Source: an uncultured Eubacteriales bacterium (lineage in GTDB: Bacteria > Bacillota > Clostridia > Christensenellales > Christensenellaceae). From it: a DNA stretch of 5,684 nt. Position numbers and translations under genes: made by a program. How positions within the stretch are numbered: position 1 is the stretch's first letter; every line of letters begins with the position of its first letter. The stretch is from positions 1 through 5,684 of the forward strand of contig CAJJPW010000149.1 in assembly GCA_905193725.1 (NCBI GenBank). The letters are read 5' to 3'. Of this stretch, positions 5,097 through 5,684 are shown in pieces. The notes under the pieces are model-generated. The model searched no databases and was not told the origin of the DNA. It was given only the letters and a program-made list of their open reading frames with translations.

Positions 5097-5684
5097 TCAT
5101 TTTATCCCCGTTGCCATATAAGCCCTGGTTCCGATCCGCTGCCACTGCACATTGTGAAAGTCTTTCGAGAGCATTTCTCGAATTTCCCTTTCAGAATACA
5201 GCTTTACGTCGCCTTCCTGGCTGAACTTCATATATCGGTTCATAATCCAGCGGGCGATTCCTGGCTGCCAGCAATCACATAGTAAGAGCGTTCCCTGCTC
5301 CTTCAATACTCTCCATACCTCCTGCAATGCCTTTTGGGGGTTGGGATAGTGGTGAAAGGAATCATTGCAGTAGACCAAATCAAAGCTGGCATCGGCATAA
5401 GGCAAATGTTCGCTATCCCCAAGGGTGAGCTTCACTTTTCCCTGTAGTTTTTGTCCCGCAACCTCTAGCATCTTCTCGGATAAATCCAATCCCCAAAGCT
5501 GCTTTTGTGGGTACTTTTGCAAAATGCGCTTCATCATCTCCCCTGTCCCACACCCTAAATCCAGCGCACTTTCAAAGGGAATGGCAGATATCTTTTGCAG
5601 CAAGAAAGGATACAGACCGCGTGCATGCTGTCCCTTGATATCGTAATCGTAAGTGGGAGCCTGCTTGTCAAAGGCTAATTGGGA
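5097..5684 (-). CDS. Class I SAM-dependent methyltransferase (UbiE/Methyltransf_11 type), 5' end missing
   Basis: The frame is open to the window edge, so 195 residues are visible and the N-terminus is missing, probably by only a few to some tens of residues. The segment near the edge reads FDKQAPTYDYD, a typical start region of UbiE-like enzymes. Motif I is LDLGCGTG (visible residues 41-48). The acidic ribose-binding residue is Asp67 in WGLDLS. GDSEHLPY (89-96) is motif III-like. FDLVYCNDSFHHYPNP (101-116) is motif IV. EVWRVLKEQGTLLLCD follows at about 122-137. It should transfer a methyl group from SAM to a small molecule; the substrate cannot be told from these motifs. A TTG at 5603 would give a shorter frame but is internal, because the conserved N-terminal part lies upstream of it. 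The gene may share a transcript with the TetR gene that follows. Confidence 0.88.
   Translation of the reverse strand, partial: SQLAFDKQAPTYDYDIKGQHARGLYPFLLQKISAIPFESALDLGCGTGEMMKRILQKYPQKQLWGLDLSEKMLEVAGQKLQGKVKLTLGDSEHLPYADASFDLVYCNDSFHHYPNPQKALQEVWRVLKEQGTLLLCDCWQPGIARWIMNRYMKFSQEGDVKLYSEREIREMLSKDFHNVQWQRIGTRAYMATGIK

Noticed and set aside
1..5684. CRISPR array, tRNA or rRNA genes, insertion-sequence ends or transposase
   Set aside because: No regularly spaced repeats, RNA-gene motifs, transposase frame or terminal inverted repeats with target duplications were seen on either strand.

Overview
The window looks like a low-to-mid GC Firmicutes chromosome, most plausibly class Clostridia. 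The reasons are strong AGGAGG-type ribosome binding sites, GTG and TTG starts, a sigma-A style promoter, and protein families common in gut and anaerobic Clostridia. This is inference from style; no marker gene fixes the taxon. All supported genes are on the minus strand, so transcription runs from high to low coordinates.

From the right edge leftwards there is a class I SAM-dependent methyltransferase cut by the window edge (5097-5684). Next, 60 bp downstream, is a TetR-family regulator (4464-5036). A 347-bp gap (4117-4463) follows and carries candidate promoter elements and small dyads. Then comes a compact two-gene type II restriction-modification operon. The PD-(D/E)XK endonuclease comes first (3325-4116). 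The beta-class DNA methyltransferase follows 12 nt later from a TTG codon (2266-3312). Next is an L-lactate/L-2-hydroxyacid dehydrogenase (1191-2141) that starts at GTG and ends at an intrinsic terminator (about 1120-1148).

The left part is a decayed zone. A MarR-family regulator gene (636-875) has a near-perfect 53-bp palindromic operator overlying an excellent promoter, but its protein stops just after the recognition helix. The sequence then runs, in another frame, into a clear fragment of a DUF1016/YhcG-type PD-(D/E)XK nuclease (553-648). This suggests an illegitimate join at the shared Lys-Gly-Phe coding stretch. Beyond it, positions 1-480 are extremely T-rich on the plus strand and hold no gene I can support.

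Functionally, the restriction and modification genes form one defence unit. The TetR gene may regulate itself and the methyltransferase gene upstream of it. The dehydrogenase is a stand-alone metabolic gene. I do not see a new multi-gene system. The most distinctive items are the MarR operator/promoter architecture, the MarR-DUF1016 junction, and the endonuclease-first operon with a small ORF overlapping the endonuclease start.
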